Assembly (NCBI GenBank): GCA_002358895.1
Contig: DEPR01000091.1
Location: 1-5,833, forward strand
Reading direction: 5' to 3'
DNA: 5,833 bases
Origin: Ruminococcus sp. UBA3387
GTDB lineage: Bacteria > Bacillota > Clostridia > Oscillospirales > Ruminococcaceae
The translations under genes and the position numbers were made by a program. A model generated the notes under the pieces. That model saw nothing but the letters and a program-made list of their open reading frames with translations, was not told the DNA's origin and made no database searches. Shown in pieces: positions 5,237 to 5,833 of this stretch. Within the stretch, counting starts at the first letter, position 1. Every line of letters begins with the position of its first letter.

Positions 5237-5833
5237 ATGGCTCGTATTATTACTATTGCAAGAAAAATGGGTAGTGGTGGTAAAACCATTGGAAAAATGT
5301 TGTCGCAGGAGCTTGGCTACAAGTACTATGACAAGGAACTTATCAAGCTGGCAAGTGATGAAAGTGGTATTAACGAACGCTTTTTTGAGCTTGTTGATGA
5401 AAAGATAAAAAATCCCGGTTTCTTCAGAAGAAAGGGCGTATATAAGGGTGCACTTCTTGACCCTGACCATCCTGATTTCACATCAGACGGAAACCTGTTC
5501 AATTATCAGGCCGAAATCATCAGACAGCTTGCTGACAAAGAGCCTGCAATCATTGTCGGACGTTGTGCTGACTACATTCTCAAGGACAGAGATGATGTAA
5601 TAAAGGTTTTCATATATTCTGATGAAGAGACTGCAATGAAAAACTTTATTGATATGTACGGAACTCCTGAAAAGGAAGCACGCAGAATTATTGAAAAGAC
5701 TGACAAGGAACGCTGTGAATACTATCTTCACTACACCGGCTGGGACTGGGAAAACGCTAAGAACTATAACCTTTGCCTTAACACCAGCAAGATGTCTTAT
5801 GAAAAATGCGTGGAAATCATCAAGGGTTACATA
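5237..5833 (+). CDS. Cytidylate kinase-like P-loop protein (3' end outside window)
   Basis: From the ATG at 5237 the frame is open for 199 codons to the window edge with no stop. GGGAGGT (5224-5230) is well placed upstream. The protein begins MARIITIARKMGSGGKTIGK, with a P-loop GSGGKT at 12-17 and the helix IGKMLSQELGYKYYDKELI (18-36) typical of the cytidylate-kinase-like family (Cytidylate_kin2). IIVGRCADYIL (105-115) and a lid-like stretch rich in basic residues, RRIIEKTDKERCEYYLHYTG (149-168), follow. NYNLCLNTSKMSYEKCVEII (177-196) is the usual C-terminal part. Family members are about 200-210 residues, so the gene is probably nearly complete. P-loop and lid suggest ATP-dependent phosphoryl transfer, presumably cytosolic, but these proteins lack proven substrates and true CMP kinase activity should not be assumed. 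It lies 68 bases after livF, same strand, and could be co-transcribed or use its own weak promoter. A link to amino acid uptake is not evident. Confidence 0.8.
   Translation, partial: MARIITIARKMGSGGKTIGKMLSQELGYKYYDKELIKLASDESGINERFFELVDEKIKNPGFFRRKGVYKGALLDPDHPDFTSDGNLFNYQAEIIRQLADKEPAIIVGRCADYILKDRDDVIKVFIYSDEETAMKNFIDMYGTPEKEARRIIEKTDKERCEYYLHYTGWDWENAKNYNLCLNTSKMSYEKCVEIIKGYI

Noticed and set aside
5231..5731. Two minus-strand reading frames of 79 and 82 codons
   Set aside because: They are antisense to the kinase-like gene, which has a clear P-loop, family motifs and a ribosome site; the minus-strand translations show no domain.

Overview
The window looks like chromosomal DNA from a low-to-moderate GC Gram-positive anaerobe of the Clostridia. 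A Ruminococcus or Oscillospiraceae-like gut bacterium is my guess; no rRNA or other marker is present to settle it. The support is a lipoprotein-type solute-binding protein, strong AGGAGG-type ribosome sites, sigma-A-type promoters with extended -10 elements, and protein sequences of Firmicutes type.

Layout: positions 1-161 (minus strand) hold the first 53 codons of a class II fructose-bisphosphate aldolase. A 239-base divergent intergenic region follows, with one good promoter for each direction. On the plus strand there is then a complete high-affinity branched-chain amino acid ABC transporter (HAAT/Liv family): binding lipoprotein livJ (401-1567), an intrinsic terminator (1586-1616), a second promoter (1629-1657), permeases livH (1696-2577) and livM (2601-3683), and ATPases livG (3685-4443) and livF (4458-5168). 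After a 68-base gap that carries its own possible promoter, a cytidylate-kinase-like P-loop protein starts at 5237. It is still open at the window edge (199 codons, no stop seen).

How the genes work together: the lipoprotein captures a branched-chain or related amino acid outside the membrane and hands it to the LivH/LivM channel. LivG and LivF then drive import by ATP hydrolysis. The terminator plus internal promoter splits the cluster into a separately transcribed binding-protein gene and a livHMGF unit. This would allow the binding protein to be made in excess and the two parts to be controlled differently. Two CodY-like sequences sit around the livH promoter, a plausible but unproven link to amino acid sensing.

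I see no mobile element, CRISPR array, tRNA, rRNA or convincing riboswitch, and no previously undescribed system. The points worth a second look are regulatory, plus the little-characterised kinase-like gene at the right edge.
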